Shown: piece after piece, positions 1 through 8,917 of the stretch
Position numbering within the stretch: position 1 is the stretch's first letter
Layout: each line of letters begins with the position of its first letter
NCBI GenBank assembly: GCA_013151835.1
Contig: JAADHK010000059.1
Span: 1-42,960 of the forward strand
Source: Deltaproteobacteria bacterium
Lineage (GTDB): Bacteria > Desulfobacterota > Desulfobacteria > Desulfobacterales > Desulfosalsimonadaceae
Length of the DNA: 42,960 nt
Direction of reading: 5' to 3'
Notes under the pieces: generated by a model
Databases searched by the model: none
Told to the model about the DNA's origin: nothing
The model's input: only the letters and a program-made list of their open reading frames with translations
Translations under genes and position numbers: made by a program

Positions 1-2
1 TT

Positions 3-167
3 TATTTCAGAAAACTAAGACAAAGAAATATTGATGTATGGCTGGTATGCCATATGCGGGTAAAGGAAGAACTTCAAAAAAAACTATGCCCGGAAGAATT
101 TGAAAAAGTCCCTTTGACTGGGATTCCAAAATTGACGGGCTTATTGATATTTTCAAAAAATCTTTAG
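3..167 (+). CDS. C-terminal fragment of an unidentified CDS, possibly glycosyltransferase-like
   Basis: An open frame enters from the left edge and ends at TAG 165-167, giving 54 residues without a start in the window. The stretch RQRNIDVWLVCHMRVKEEL resembles the N-terminal region of GT4 glycosyltransferases (a strand such as 'DVWLV' followed by a charged helix), but only about 35 residues follow before the stop, so this could be the end of a truncated gene. It lies just before a plus-strand sulfotransferase gene. The reading frame is plausible; the family assignment is a guess from a short stretch. Confidence 0.35.
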   Translation, partial: YFRKLRQRNIDVWLVCHMRVKEELQKKLCPEEFEKVPLTGIPKLTGLLIFSKNL

Positions 168-250
168 CCCATGCAAATGAGCACAGGTAGCGGAAATCCG
201 TTATCTTCAACCGATTCCGGGTTTTTGGATTTACCGTTAGCGGAGCATGA

Positions 251-970
251 ATGATTAATTGGAAGTCGCCGGCGAATATGATTGGAACATATATATTGCC
301 GTTTCACAATTCCATGGTGGTATCTCCCCCCGGACGAGTAAAGCCGGGGCAAGGCACTCTTATACTTGTGCCGAGTATCATGCGGTCCGGCACTCATCTG
401 TTAATCGATACGATTCTGAACAATTTTTCGGCTTACAGAAGAAGACCTCTCTACGTCGACCTGGACAGGCTTTTGGATGAACCCGATGGGCGCGATGAAC
501 GCGTGGAGCAGTTGCTGGGCGCCGGCGCATATGTGGTAAAAACACACTATCCGCAGGTTTATTGCCATCCGGACCGGGAACCGTTTGTTCTCCGGGTCGC
601 AAGGCAGAGTAACATTATTACTGTAAACCGTAAATTTGAACAAACATTCCGCTCATCTTCAAGCTGGGGGCATCCGATTGCCGAAGACAAGGATATTTAC
701 AGGGAATCAATTCTGCGGTTCCGGCGATTCTGGTCGGAAGAGCCGATGTTGGAAGTTTCATTTCCGGAACTTACAATCCCGCTCCATCAAAAAGCCACTA
801 TTGAGAACATAAGCGGATACATTAATGTCGGACTCAGTGACAGCAAGCCGGTTGTTGTTACGATTCCCAAAAACAAGCGGCTTAAAGTATATATTGCAAA
901 GTTGCTTACGCGGCTTTTCGGAAATTATTCTCCTGTTATCAATACGACAATAAGGTATGCATCCGATTAA
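251..970 (+). CDS. Sulfotransferase-family protein (short, divergent)
   Basis: 239 residues. The motif PSIMRSGTHLLIDTIL (about residues 41-56) fits the PAPS 5'-phosphosulfate-binding loop of sulfotransferases, which would transfer sulfate from PAPS to a sugar hydroxyl in the cytoplasm. The usual RDPRD-type 3'-phosphate loop is degraded: the corresponding area reads VNRKFEQTFRSSSSW, keeping a serine-rich segment but not the canonical arginine-proline pair. The start at 251 is supported by GGAG at 242-245; later methionines are possible. The 3' end overlaps the next sulfotransferase gene by 14 bases, suggesting coupled translation. Divergence of the second loop leaves open an inactive or altered enzyme. 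Confidence 0.7.
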   Translation: MINWKSPANMIGTYILPFHNSMVVSPPGRVKPGQGTLILVPSIMRSGTHLLIDTILNNFSAYRRRPLYVDLDRLLDEPDGRDERVEQLLGAGAYVVKTHYPQVYCHPDREPFVLRVARQSNIITVNRKFEQTFRSSSSWGHPIAEDKDIYRESILRFRRFWSEEPMLEVSFPELTIPLHQKATIENISGYINVGLSDSKPVVVTIPKNKRLKVYIAKLLTRLFGNYSPVINTTIRYASD

Positions 971-1790
971 TTTTAATGGAACATTTAAGATGTTAAAAAG
1001 GGTTGTCCCAACAGTAAAAAAAATTAAACAGGCATTGTTTTTTCCCGTGGGCGGAATGAATAAAATCGTCTTGAATAAGCGGGTTCTGGTTGCGACCCAT
1101 CATAAAACAGGCACCAAATGGCTGGCTACAATATTTAAAAAAATCAGCATAAAATTAAGGTTGAAATATTTTTATGGCCGCCAGGAGAACCTGCCGAAAG
1201 ACTTTGATATATTTTTTCAGGACCACAGTACCTTTGATTTTGACCGGTTTCAGAATCAATACAAGGGGCTTCATATGATCAGGGACCCCAGAGACACAAT
1301 CGTTTCAGGATGTTTTTATCACCGGAAATCCAGGGAACATTGGCTGCACATCAAAAGAAAAAGATTTGGCGGACTGTCCTATCAGGAAAAGATTAACAGC
1401 TATGAATCGTTTGATGATCAACTCCTTTTCGAAATGGAACATTCCGGAAGGGGGGGAATTCAGGCGATGCTTGCATGGGATTATGATAATTCAGCTTTTC
1501 TGGAAGTAAAGTATGAAGATTTAATAAAGGACACCAATCTCTTTTTATTCCACAAGATATTCGCTTTTTTAGGTTTTCCCGGAAGATACCTTCCGGAAAT
1601 ATTAAAAATTTCATATGAGAACAGCTTGTTTTCCGGAAAACTCAGGAGATCCGATCACCTTCGATCCGGTAAAACAGGACAGTGGGAGAAATATTTTAAA
1701 CCAACGCATAAAAAGAAATTTTTGGCCTTGTTTGATAATTCATTGATAAAATTAGGGTATGAAACCGACAATAAATGGGCGGATATTTAA
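957..1790 (+). CDS. Sulfotransferase
   Basis: 277 residues, or 266 if translation begins at ATG 990. Both cofactor loops are visible: THHKTGTKWL (about residues 47-56) for the 5'-phosphosulfate and RDPRDTIVSGCFYH (about 108-121) for the 3'-phosphate of PAPS. The C-terminal RSGKTGQWEKYF is the usual sulfotransferase segment that closes over the cofactor. It probably sulfates a sugar of the polysaccharide built by the surrounding locus; the acceptor cannot be read from sequence. It overlaps the preceding gene by 14 bases and converges on the sugar-phosphate transferase gene with only 24 bases between, with no obvious terminator. Confidence 0.9.
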   Translation: MHPINFNGTFKMLKRVVPTVKKIKQALFFPVGGMNKIVLNKRVLVATHHKTGTKWLATIFKKISIKLRLKYFYGRQENLPKDFDIFFQDHSTFDFDRFQNQYKGLHMIRDPRDTIVSGCFYHRKSREHWLHIKRKRFGGLSYQEKINSYESFDDQLLFEMEHSGRGGIQAMLAWDYDNSAFLEVKYEDLIKDTNLFLFHKIFAFLGFPGRYLPEILKISYENSLFSGKLRRSDHLRSGKTGQWEKYFKPTHKKKFLALFDNSLIKLGYETDNKWADI

Positions 1791-1814
1791 ATTTTCAGAT
1801 TAATCATTGTGATA

Positions 1815-3293
1815 TTATGCCTGTTTTTTCAACCGGGTTAAAATCATCGATAAGACTATTATAACCGTTTTAAGAAGAATCCTGAAGTCCATGGCCAAAG
1901 ACCAGTCCCGGATATATGCCTGGTCGAGTTGCAGCCAGACATTAAAAGGCATTCTGTTTTTCCTTCTACTAACCTGCCAGGTGCAGGTGATTCCCTGTGC
2001 CACTGAAAGCCGTTTTCTTTCCCATAGCCGGTATTGAATGGTTTCTTTAACGATCGCGGGCCGTGGCCCAACAAGACTGATGTCTCCTTTAAACACGTTA
2101 AACAGCTGCGGCAATTCGTCCAAGGCCGTATTTCGGATGAATTTTCCGGTGTTCGTAAGCCGGGGATCGTGTTGAATTTTAAATACCGGACCATCCATTT
2201 CATTTAAATGGTTCATTTTTTCCTGAAGTGTTTCCGCATGCGCCACCATGGATCGAAATTTATACAATATAAACTTTCTTCCATATTTTCCAACTCTTAT
2301 CTGACGGAATAAAATGGGGCCGGGAGATGTTGTTTTAACTGCGGCGGCAATGGCAATATATATAGGTAAAGATAGTGATATTAAAATGATGGAAGCTGTG
2401 AAGTCAAACATACGCTTTGCAAAAACAAGTTCGGGCGGACGATAAACAAATTTTACGATCAAAACCGGGGTGTTGTTAATGAAATCGGAAAAACAGGCTC
2501 CAATTTTTTTTAATCTGGCATGGTTTCCTGTATCCGGGGTGATAAAATCAATCCCTGTTTCGGCACATGCATGAACAAGGTATTCAATCTCCTCTACGCG
2601 CAGGTCTTCTCCGGAGTTAAAAATAGAATCGACAAATCCGGATCGCAGGATATCCGGCAGGTCCTTAACTGTTCCCAATACCGCGTGAGCGGCTTTTTTC
2701 AGCTCTTCTTTATTTTGCCCGGAGGTTAAAAATCCCACAAGCCGTAATCCGCATTCCGGGTGTGATATGATATAATCACCGGTCTCCCGGGCTTTTTGTC
2801 CTGTTCCCGTGATAAGAATATGTTTAATGAAATTAGGATTTTTATTGTCTTTAACAATAAGCTGATCCAGATAAAAACGACTCGCCGTAAGGAAAAAACA
2901 GAGAATCAGGGTGATTATCAGCGAAAAACCGGCAGATAGCAGCAGACTTGTGGAAAACCTGGAAATGAAAACAAAAAAAATACATCCAATGAGCAGACAG
3001 GGGATGATCGGCTGGCGGATTGCATCTTTTGTGTTTATTGGGCCGTTATATCGGTATCCGTTGAAGATATGAATAATAAAAGTTGATAAGCTGATAAGCG
3101 CGGGAGAGAGTACCAATTGCCAGATAGTTCCGTATTCATTCTTGTGGAAAAAGATATCCGGAAGCAGGTTGACCGAAAAGCAGCTGAAAATTTTGTAAAG
3201 AAATGGAATTAAAAGTGAGAAAAGAATAATCAGGCCTGTTAATTTAACGGTGAAATTGATTAACGAAAGATATTTTTTTTGATCATAAAACAT
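1815..3293 (-). CDS. Initiating undecaprenyl-phosphate sugar-phosphate transferase (polyprenyl glycosylphosphotransferase)
   Basis: About 492 residues from ATG 3293; a TTG at 3314 would overlap the upstream gene. The N-terminal half has several hydrophobic segments followed by a Rossmann-like region (ILITGTGQKARETGDYI). The C-terminal catalytic domain has KRMFDFTASIILISLSLP, LFRQIRVGKYGRKF, FKFRSM-type YKFRSM, DELPQLFNVFKGDISLVGPRP, which are the hallmarks of the bacterial sugar transferase family (PF02397; WcaJ/WbaP-like). It would transfer a hexose-1-phosphate to undecaprenyl phosphate at the inner membrane to start each repeat unit. It is last in the export/kinase block, one base after the phosphatase gene. 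The sugar is not predictable. Confidence 0.93.
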   Translation of the reverse strand: MFYDQKKYLSLINFTVKLTGLIILFSLLIPFLYKIFSCFSVNLLPDIFFHKNEYGTIWQLVLSPALISLSTFIIHIFNGYRYNGPINTKDAIRQPIIPCLLIGCIFFVFISRFSTSLLLSAGFSLIITLILCFFLTASRFYLDQLIVKDNKNPNFIKHILITGTGQKARETGDYIISHPECGLRLVGFLTSGQNKEELKKAAHAVLGTVKDLPDILRSGFVDSIFNSGEDLRVEEIEYLVHACAETGIDFITPDTGNHARLKKIGACFSDFINNTPVLIVKFVYRPPELVFAKRMFDFTASIILISLSLPIYIAIAAAVKTTSPGPILFRQIRVGKYGRKFILYKFRSMVAHAETLQEKMNHLNEMDGPVFKIQHDPRLTNTGKFIRNTALDELPQLFNVFKGDISLVGPRPAIVKETIQYRLWERKRLSVAQGITCTWQVSRRKNRMPFNVWLQLDQAYIRDWSLAMDFRILLKTVIIVLSMILTRLKKQA

Positions 3294-3294
3294 T

Positions 3295-3993
3295 TTATAA
3301 TTTGTTTCCCTCAATTATAGCGGTTGGATTTTTGAAAACCAGGTCGCGGGCTTTTTGTGTTCCGATTATCTTTTCAGCTTTTTTTAACGCATTTGACAGA
3401 ATCGGGCGGCGATGAGTTGGAGTATGGGCATCTGAAGCCATCACATCAACAACACCTTTTTTCAGCAAATGAATTGCACATTTTTTTATTTCGCGGCCAA
3501 AGAGCCCTGTCAGGCTGCCGGCCGTAATTTGAACATGCACATTTGTATCCAGCAGGCTGAAAAGCTTTTCAGGGTCACGAATAATGGACTGATTTCTCTC
3601 CGGATGTGCGATGATGGGCTTAAGGCCGTTAACTAATAGTTCAAAAAAAAGTTCTTTTGAATTGATCGGTACATAGTCAACGGGAAAGTCTAAAAGGATA
3701 TAAGGTGTCCGGTTGAGTGTGAAGGCTTTGATAATGGAAACCGGGAGCAAAGAACTGATTTCAGCACCGGGAACTATTTCAACGCTTATTCCAAGGTCGC
3801 GAAGTTCCTGGTTCAGGCTCAATGTTTTATCCGCGATGGATTGTGCTGAATATTGATTGTCCTTGATGTGCGGTGTTGCCACAATTTTTTGAATACCGTC
3901 GTTTGCCGCAATCCTCGCCATTTCTATGGAAGCCTGTATTCCGGAAGCGCCGTCATCAATACCCGGCAGAATATGACAGTGCAAATCAATCAT
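3295..3993 (-). CDS. PHP-domain protein-tyrosine phosphatase (CpsB/CapC/YwqE type)
   Basis: 232 residues, typical family length. Begins MIDLHCHILPGIDDGASG, the metal-binding HxH and DDG signature of CpsB/YwqE phosphatases; further ligand motifs ATPHI (about 41-45), AHPERN (about 133-138) and MASDAHTPTHR (about 187-197) complete the PHP metal centre. The family dephosphorylates the tyrosine cluster of the cognate BY-kinase and so controls chain length and polymer output. It follows the kinase gene directly (stop and start abut at 3993/3994), matching that partnership. Confidence 0.93.
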   Translation of the reverse strand: MIDLHCHILPGIDDGASGIQASIEMARIAANDGIQKIVATPHIKDNQYSAQSIADKTLSLNQELRDLGISVEIVPGAEISSLLPVSIIKAFTLNRTPYILLDFPVDYVPINSKELFFELLVNGLKPIIAHPERNQSIIRDPEKLFSLLDTNVHVQITAGSLTGLFGREIKKCAIHLLKKGVVDVMASDAHTPTHRRPILSNALKKAEKIIGTQKARDLVFKNPTAIIEGNKL

Positions 3994-6189
3994 TTATTTT
4001 TTTGATTCAGCAGGTGATTCTCCATAGGTTCCGTAGCCCCCGTAATAGCTGTAATATCCATTCTCCTTTATATTTATTGCATTAAGAATAATACCGATTA
4101 ATCGGGCGTTAATATCCTTTAATGATTTAATGCAATTTTGAGCCATATCGTAATCGGTTTTTCCCGCGCGTATGACCAGGACGGTTCCATCAACGACTTT
4201 ACTCAAAATCAGGCTGTCCGTCACATAGAGTGAGGGTGCTGAATCGAGAAGAACCATATCATATTTTTGACTCATCTGCCCAATCATATCCCGAACCCTT
4301 TGGGAACTGATAATTTCGGATGGATTCGGAGGCTTTGGCCCGGACGTGATAATGTCCAGGCCGGGCATCGGTCCGGGTTTAACAAGATCACCATTTAAGA
4401 CACCGGCAACATACGTACTCAAACCCTCTGTGTTGTCAAGGCCGAAGAGGTTATGGATCTGCGGGTTTCTTAAGTCCGCATCAATCAGCAGGACTCTGTG
4501 TTTAAAATGGACCATTGCCAGAGCTAAATTAACGGACGTAATGGTTTTGCCGTCGCCGGCCGATCCGCTTGTTATCAGTAAGCTTTTTGGCTTGTTATCA
4601 GCAGACGTCAGCATGATCGATGTCCGAATGGCTTTATATCGCTCAGAAAAAGCGGAATTTGGGTTTTTGATCATGGAATTGATCATTTCTTTCTTTTTAA
4701 GCCGGCTTAAAAAGACGGTTCCCAGAAGCGGTAATCCAAGGCGGCTTTCAATCTCATCCGGAACTTTAATGGTTATATCGATATATTCAATAAAAAACGC
4801 AAGCCCGGTGGCGCTTACTATTCCCAGCATCAAACCCAGAAACAGATTCAGAAAAACATTCGGTTTATATGGAAATTCAGGGGATTTAGCCCGCTCTAAA
4901 ACCCAGACGTTAATCGTCTGGATTCCACTGATGATCCTTTGTTCTTTTAAATTGGTGATCAGTGCATCATAGAGGCTGCGGTTTGTCTCAATCTCTCTTT
5001 TCAGTATATTATATTGAATAAATTTTTCATTGGATTGAATCTCCTCGGCCTTGGCGGTATCTATTGATTTTTGAAGGTTTTCTTCATTTAACCGGGTTAA
5101 TTCAAAATCGGTTTTAAGGGTTTGAAGAATATTTTTGATTTCCCGGTGCTGTAGTTTTTTAAGGCCTTCAAGCTTGGCTCTTGCCTTGATCATTGCGGGG
5201 TGCTGCCTGCCGTATTTTTTTGATATGGATAGCTCCATGATATTTTGTTCAGCTTCAAGAATAGATTGTTTCAGGGACAAAAAGGCATTGTTCGTTGCAG
5301 CTGAAGGAATTGACAATGTATTATCGATGTCCTCTTTACGGACTTGATTATATATGGTTTCTAATTTTTTACGTTTTGTTTCAGCGAGGACTAATTGTGA
5401 ATTGAGTTCGGAGAGTTTTTGGGGGGTGTTGCTGATACTCCCTTTAAGGGGTACGATATTGTTCGCCTGGATGTATGATTGTAAAGCATTTTCCGAATGT
5501 TTAAGTTTTTCGAGACTTTGCTCCGCTTTTCCCTTCATCCAGTTTAACTTGTAGTTGGCAATATTTAGTTTAATCTCAAGTAGTTCATCCATATAGGCCT
5601 TTGCGATGGCATTAACAATGATCCGGGACAGGTCCGGATCATCTGAACTAAAGGAAATCCCGACAATGCGGCTTGTCCGGACCGGGTTTACCTCGATATT
5701 TTTAACAATAAATTCCGTTATAATCTCTTTAAGGTTCCTGTCGGCACCGGGATTCCCGGCAGTGCTCACGTCGGCCGGTGCGTGTAATCCGAACATTTCC
5801 TTTATCTTATTGAATAGTCTGGTAATTTTGTCTGTTGTTCCGGATCCGTTTTGACCGCCGCCGTCCAGATGCTTCCTAAAGTAATCAGTATATTTAGTGT
5901 CCAAAGACAAGTTTTTGACAACCTTGCGTGCGACGGCTTCGCTTTTAATAATCTGGTACTGGGTAGCCAGAAATTCAGGGTCCCGGCGGTTATCCGGTTT
6001 ATTCTGGGACAGAGGGTCCTGTTTGACATTTTCAATGAGCAGTTTTGTGGTCGCTTTATACTTCGGAGTCATTGTAAACGTAATGATTGCGGTAATTGCA
6101 AATATAATTATTGAGCAAAGAATTATCATGAGATGTCTTTTGTTGATAATTCTTATGTAGTCACTCAAATGTATGTCTCTTGCTTCCAT
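3994..6189 (-). CDS. Wzc-type chain-length determinant and BY-family tyrosine kinase
   Basis: 731 residues, normal for fused Wzc proteins. A Wzz domain begins around residue 5; membrane segments lie at about 19-40 and 446-468; a long coiled-coil periplasmic region lies between. The cytoplasmic kinase has Walker A SGSAGDGKT (541-549), Walker A' LLIDADLR (567-574) and Walker B VLLDSAP (646-652). The C-terminus carries a tyrosine cluster (Y712, 713, 715, 716, 719, 722), the autophosphorylation tail. It works with the Wza-type exporter and Wzy polymerase to set chain length. It starts 26 bases after the wza-like gene stop and is followed at once by its phosphatase. The 6189 ATG is the only good start near the Wzz domain. 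Confidence 0.96.
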   Translation of the reverse strand: MEARDIHLSDYIRIINKRHLMIILCSIIIFAITAIITFTMTPKYKATTKLLIENVKQDPLSQNKPDNRRDPEFLATQYQIIKSEAVARKVVKNLSLDTKYTDYFRKHLDGGGQNGSGTTDKITRLFNKIKEMFGLHAPADVSTAGNPGADRNLKEIITEFIVKNIEVNPVRTSRIVGISFSSDDPDLSRIIVNAIAKAYMDELLEIKLNIANYKLNWMKGKAEQSLEKLKHSENALQSYIQANNIVPLKGSISNTPQKLSELNSQLVLAETKRKKLETIYNQVRKEDIDNTLSIPSAATNNAFLSLKQSILEAEQNIMELSISKKYGRQHPAMIKARAKLEGLKKLQHREIKNILQTLKTDFELTRLNEENLQKSIDTAKAEEIQSNEKFIQYNILKREIETNRSLYDALITNLKEQRIISGIQTINVWVLERAKSPEFPYKPNVFLNLFLGLMLGIVSATGLAFFIEYIDITIKVPDEIESRLGLPLLGTVFLSRLKKKEMINSMIKNPNSAFSERYKAIRTSIMLTSADNKPKSLLITSGSAGDGKTITSVNLALAMVHFKHRVLLIDADLRNPQIHNLFGLDNTEGLSTYVAGVLNGDLVKPGPMPGLDIITSGPKPPNPSEIISSQRVRDMIGQMSQKYDMVLLDSAPSLYVTDSLILSKVVDGTVLVIRAGKTDYDMAQNCIKSLKDINARLIGIILNAINIKENGYYSYYGGYGTYGESPAESKK

Positions 6190-6215
6190 TGTTTCCCCAA
6201 AAAATTTCCAACTTA

Positions 6216-7289
6216 TTAAAATAAACTTTCCGGAACAACAATAACATCCCCGGGAAGAATTAAAACATCCTGGCCTTTTTTTCCTGATTTGGTGATTGCA
6301 TTGACCTTTACTTCAATGATTTTATTTTTCCCGTTTTCAACTCTGATAATTCTTGTTTTGTTCGGCGCTGCAATGGGTGTAAAGCCGCCTGCCATACTGA
6401 TTGCTTCAATCAATGTCGTCTTTTTTCCCCTGTAGGGATAAGATCCCGGATGCTGAACCTGGCCGATAATATAAATATGTTCCGTTTTAGGGATGTACAG
6501 GAGGTCTTTGTCGGCAAGCAAAAGATTTGACGCCTGATTTCCTTCATTAAGAAGGCCGGCAATATCGATCCATATGACAAGTTTGGATTCCTTGGGGGTG
6601 TTGGGATTGAGTGTTCGGATAATGATTCCCTGATTGCTGCTGTCCGGAAGAAGCCCCCCTGCTTTTGAAATCGCATCCAGAACCCGGTCCTGTGCCTTTA
6701 AAGAAAAGGAGCCGGGGGTTTTTACGGAACCGAGAACCATAAAAGTTTTACTCTTGAATTCATTGACAGTGACGGAAACACTTGCATCAAGGAGATATTG
6801 CCCCTTGGCGAGTTTTGCGGATATCAGTTTTTCGATTTCCAGTGTAGTAAGATTTTTCACCTTGATACGACCGATAAACGGGAATGAAATATATCCAGCC
6901 GCGCTGATGCGGACATTTTTTCTCGAAATATCCGGTTCCTCGTAAACCGTGATGTCCAGGGTATCATATCCGCCAACCCTGTAATCTCTGGTTGTAGAAT
7001 CGTTTGCATGGGGAAAAAGTTTTAGATATTCCGTAACGGAATAATTCGGGGTGCCGGAAATAACGGTTTCAAGACCCAGGTCTTTTTTTTTATTCTCTCT
7101 CGATTTTTTAATTTCTTCCAGTTGTGCCAGATCCTCTTCGTTGATTCCTGAAAAATGATCATTTGATACGGTTATGACACGAACAACATCGCCCGTGGTG
7201 CTGCATCCGCTGGGAAGCAGCAATAAAAACAGAACCAGAAGCGGCAGGAATATGTTTGCCGTATAATGGCGTAAGGGTGTGGTGGTCAT
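6216..7289 (-). CDS. Outer-membrane polysaccharide export lipoprotein (OPX/Wza family)
   Basis: 357 residues from ATG 7289, chosen because GGAGAG lies about eight bases upstream; an in-frame TTG at 7310 is less likely. The N-terminus is a lipoprotein signal with lipobox LPSGC (Cys29). The body has the Poly_export segment (YRVGGYDTLDITVYEEPDISRKNVRI) and two SLBB domains (about 175-260 and 265-350). The protein ends in LILPGDVIVVPESLF, with no amphipathic C-terminal helix such as the one that spans the outer membrane in E. coli Wza. That suggests it needs a separate outer-membrane pore, and a beta-barrel gene lies directly upstream. It precedes the Wzc-type gene by 26 bases. Confidence 0.94.
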   Translation of the reverse strand: MTTTPLRHYTANIFLPLLVLFLLLLPSGCSTTGDVVRVITVSNDHFSGINEEDLAQLEEIKKSRENKKKDLGLETVISGTPNYSVTEYLKLFPHANDSTTRDYRVGGYDTLDITVYEEPDISRKNVRISAAGYISFPFIGRIKVKNLTTLEIEKLISAKLAKGQYLLDASVSVTVNEFKSKTFMVLGSVKTPGSFSLKAQDRVLDAISKAGGLLPDSSNQGIIIRTLNPNTPKESKLVIWIDIAGLLNEGNQASNLLLADKDLLYIPKTEHIYIIGQVQHPGSYPYRGKKTTLIEAISMAGGFTPIAAPNKTRIIRVENGKNKIIEVKVNAITKSGKKGQDVLILPGDVIVVPESLF

Positions 7290-7310
7290 TGGTGTCTCTC
7301 CGGGAATCAA

Positions 7311-7486
7311 TTCGCAGGACCCCCTTATTCGGCGGCATCGGTATGCCGGGGTAAATGTATTTTTACATCATTGATTTTTACTTAAAAAACTTAAGTTTAT
7401 AAATTAAAACGATTCCGTCCGGATTGTCAAGCAGCAAAAGGTCCTGTTTTCATGACAGGCAAACAATGGCGAGGCTTGAAACATCT
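7311..7486 (-). promoter_or_regulatory. Intergenic leader before the wza-like gene with possible promoter
   Basis: On the minus strand a perfect TTGACA (7430-7425) is followed at 17 bases only by a weak TTAATT (7407-7402), then by a perfect 12-bp palindrome AAACTTAAGTTT (7387-7398) and a small hairpin (CGGCAT/ATGCCG, 7333-7348). This could be an internal promoter of the export operon or simply leader sequence. There is no run of Ts that would make a terminator. Confidence 0.3.
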
Positions 7487-8737
7487 TCAGAATGTTGAAG
7501 CTATGCTTAAGGAAATGATATTGTTGGTGTAATCCCTTTTATTATATGCAGCTTTCGTCGCTTCTCTTGTTTTATATTCATATCGGATTAGCGCACTGAG
7601 CCATTTTTTGATTGAATAGTCGATCTCCATGCTTGCATGAAACAGGTTATACTTTTGTTCGGGCAGTGCGGGTCCATCGTCCATGTCATAATCCCATATT
7701 GCAATTCCCGTGTCGAATGAAATCAAAAAAGAACGCATCAGGGCTTGATCATAACCTATTCTTAAAGAAGTGTCCGTATACGATAACGTACCCGATATGT
7801 CAGTCGGCCTGATTTTTCTATCAAGGATAAGTGAAAGCTCTGTTTTTGTTTTTATTTGATAATGAATATCAATTTCCGCCGTCCAGGTTCCCATATCTGA
7901 ATATGGATTGCTATTTTTATTAACTTTGTTTTCGAATTTTATTGTTTCATATCCCAATGTCAGCAAGCCGTTGATTTTTCCGCGCGGGTCAACGGAAAAC
8001 CCGGTCAAATAATCTTTTTTTATGTTGTCTTGGGAGGTTTTGGAATTCCAGCCGTCCACACCCTTGTTTTGTTTGATATAATTGTTTGACTCTTCGGTAT
8101 ATTTCAGGATAAAAGAGGTCTTGGGGGTTAATCTGTTTATGAGTTGCAGGCCGAATATGTTTCTTTCCCGATTTTTCCATTTATCAATCTCATCGTCAAA
8201 CCATCTGTATTGATTGTTATATAAACCTTCAATGGCCAAACGACCGGATATATCGTATCCAATTTTAAAATTTGCTTTATTGCTGCTCCGCCGTGTTTTT
8301 CTCCCTTCTCCGTAATGCTCCAGGGTCCCGTAAGGATCGGCGGTATGGATGTATGTGTTATCAAAGTCGCCGTATAGATTGAAAGGGGTTCTATAGTGGA
8401 TGGATAGATAGGGGGTGTTTACAGTATAGTTGTTTTCATGATAGTCTTTGTATGAAACAATATCCAGAGAGTACCCGGCTGTTGCGGACAGTTGCCGGTT
8501 AATATTATTATATTCCAGGTGAAGAGACGGTGAAATTGTGCTGATAAAATCATTGTCTTTGCGCTTGCCCAAAAATATATTATCATTGTGTTCAAGTTTG
8601 TATGCGAGACCGGTATCCATGTCGAATTTGGTCTTGGGCATGCTTTCCCGGCCATGCGCAATAGAAGAAAAAGAGAATATGGCGACCAGGAGCAGGGATA
8701 AAAACCTTAATGGCGTTGTTTTGTTTGTTTGTTTCAT
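7487..8737 (-). CDS. Outer-membrane beta-barrel protein of the exopolysaccharide locus
   Basis: 416 residues. A Sec signal peptide (FLSLLLVAIFSFSSIAHG, cut near residue 30) is followed by alternating hydrophobic/polar strands rich in Tyr, Asn and Asp, for example YSLDIVSYKDY, FILKYTEESNNY and ALIRYEYKTREA, ending in ISLSIASTF with a terminal Phe as is usual for outer-membrane barrels. It resembles the BBP2-type barrels found next to exopolysaccharide genes. Established work on Myxococcus describes barrel proteins (Wzp) completing the export channel of Wza-like proteins that lack an outer-membrane helix; the same gene pairing is seen here, so it may form the polysaccharide pore. First gene of the export block. 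Confidence 0.85.
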   Translation of the reverse strand: MKQTNKTTPLRFLSLLLVAIFSFSSIAHGRESMPKTKFDMDTGLAYKLEHNDNIFLGKRKDNDFISTISPSLHLEYNNINRQLSATAGYSLDIVSYKDYHENNYTVNTPYLSIHYRTPFNLYGDFDNTYIHTADPYGTLEHYGEGRKTRRSSNKANFKIGYDISGRLAIEGLYNNQYRWFDDEIDKWKNRERNIFGLQLINRLTPKTSFILKYTEESNNYIKQNKGVDGWNSKTSQDNIKKDYLTGFSVDPRGKINGLLTLGYETIKFENKVNKNSNPYSDMGTWTAEIDIHYQIKTKTELSLILDRKIRPTDISGTLSYTDTSLRIGYDQALMRSFLISFDTGIAIWDYDMDDGPALPEQKYNLFHASMEIDYSIKKWLSALIRYEYKTREATKAAYNKRDYTNNIISLSIASTF

Positions 8738-8749
8738 TATATCTCTTGA

Positions 8750-8790
8750 CGGCTCCGTAAAATGCCGTCGTATAGTTTTCAGGGAGCCGT
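8750..8790 (-). promoter_or_regulatory. Inverted repeat in the leader of the export operon
   Basis: ACGGCTCC at 8750-8757 pairs with GGAGCCGT at 8783-8790, 25 bases apart, ending 12 bases upstream of the barrel gene start on the minus strand. It could form a leader hairpin close to the ribosome-binding site. No known riboswitch pattern was recognised. Confidence 0.3.
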
Positions 8791-8917
8791 TGCTCGGGGC
8801 TTTGAGGAGGCCGTAAGCTGTTTACTGTAAATTTGGACTTTACAAGCATATTAATGTTTGTTCTTTAGATGTTTTTGCGTTTTGTTGCAATAGTTTCCAT
8901 AAAATTGTCCGGAGATT

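Noticed and set aside
4346-4972. A 208-codon plus-strand frame antisense to the kinase gene
   Set aside because: It is the mirror of strongly conserved Wzc kinase codons and shows no protein-like features.
8738-8900. A cyclic di-GMP or other riboswitch in the leader of the export operon
   Set aside because: The leader has an inverted repeat but lacks the conserved GEMM blocks; no known riboswitch pattern could be matched.
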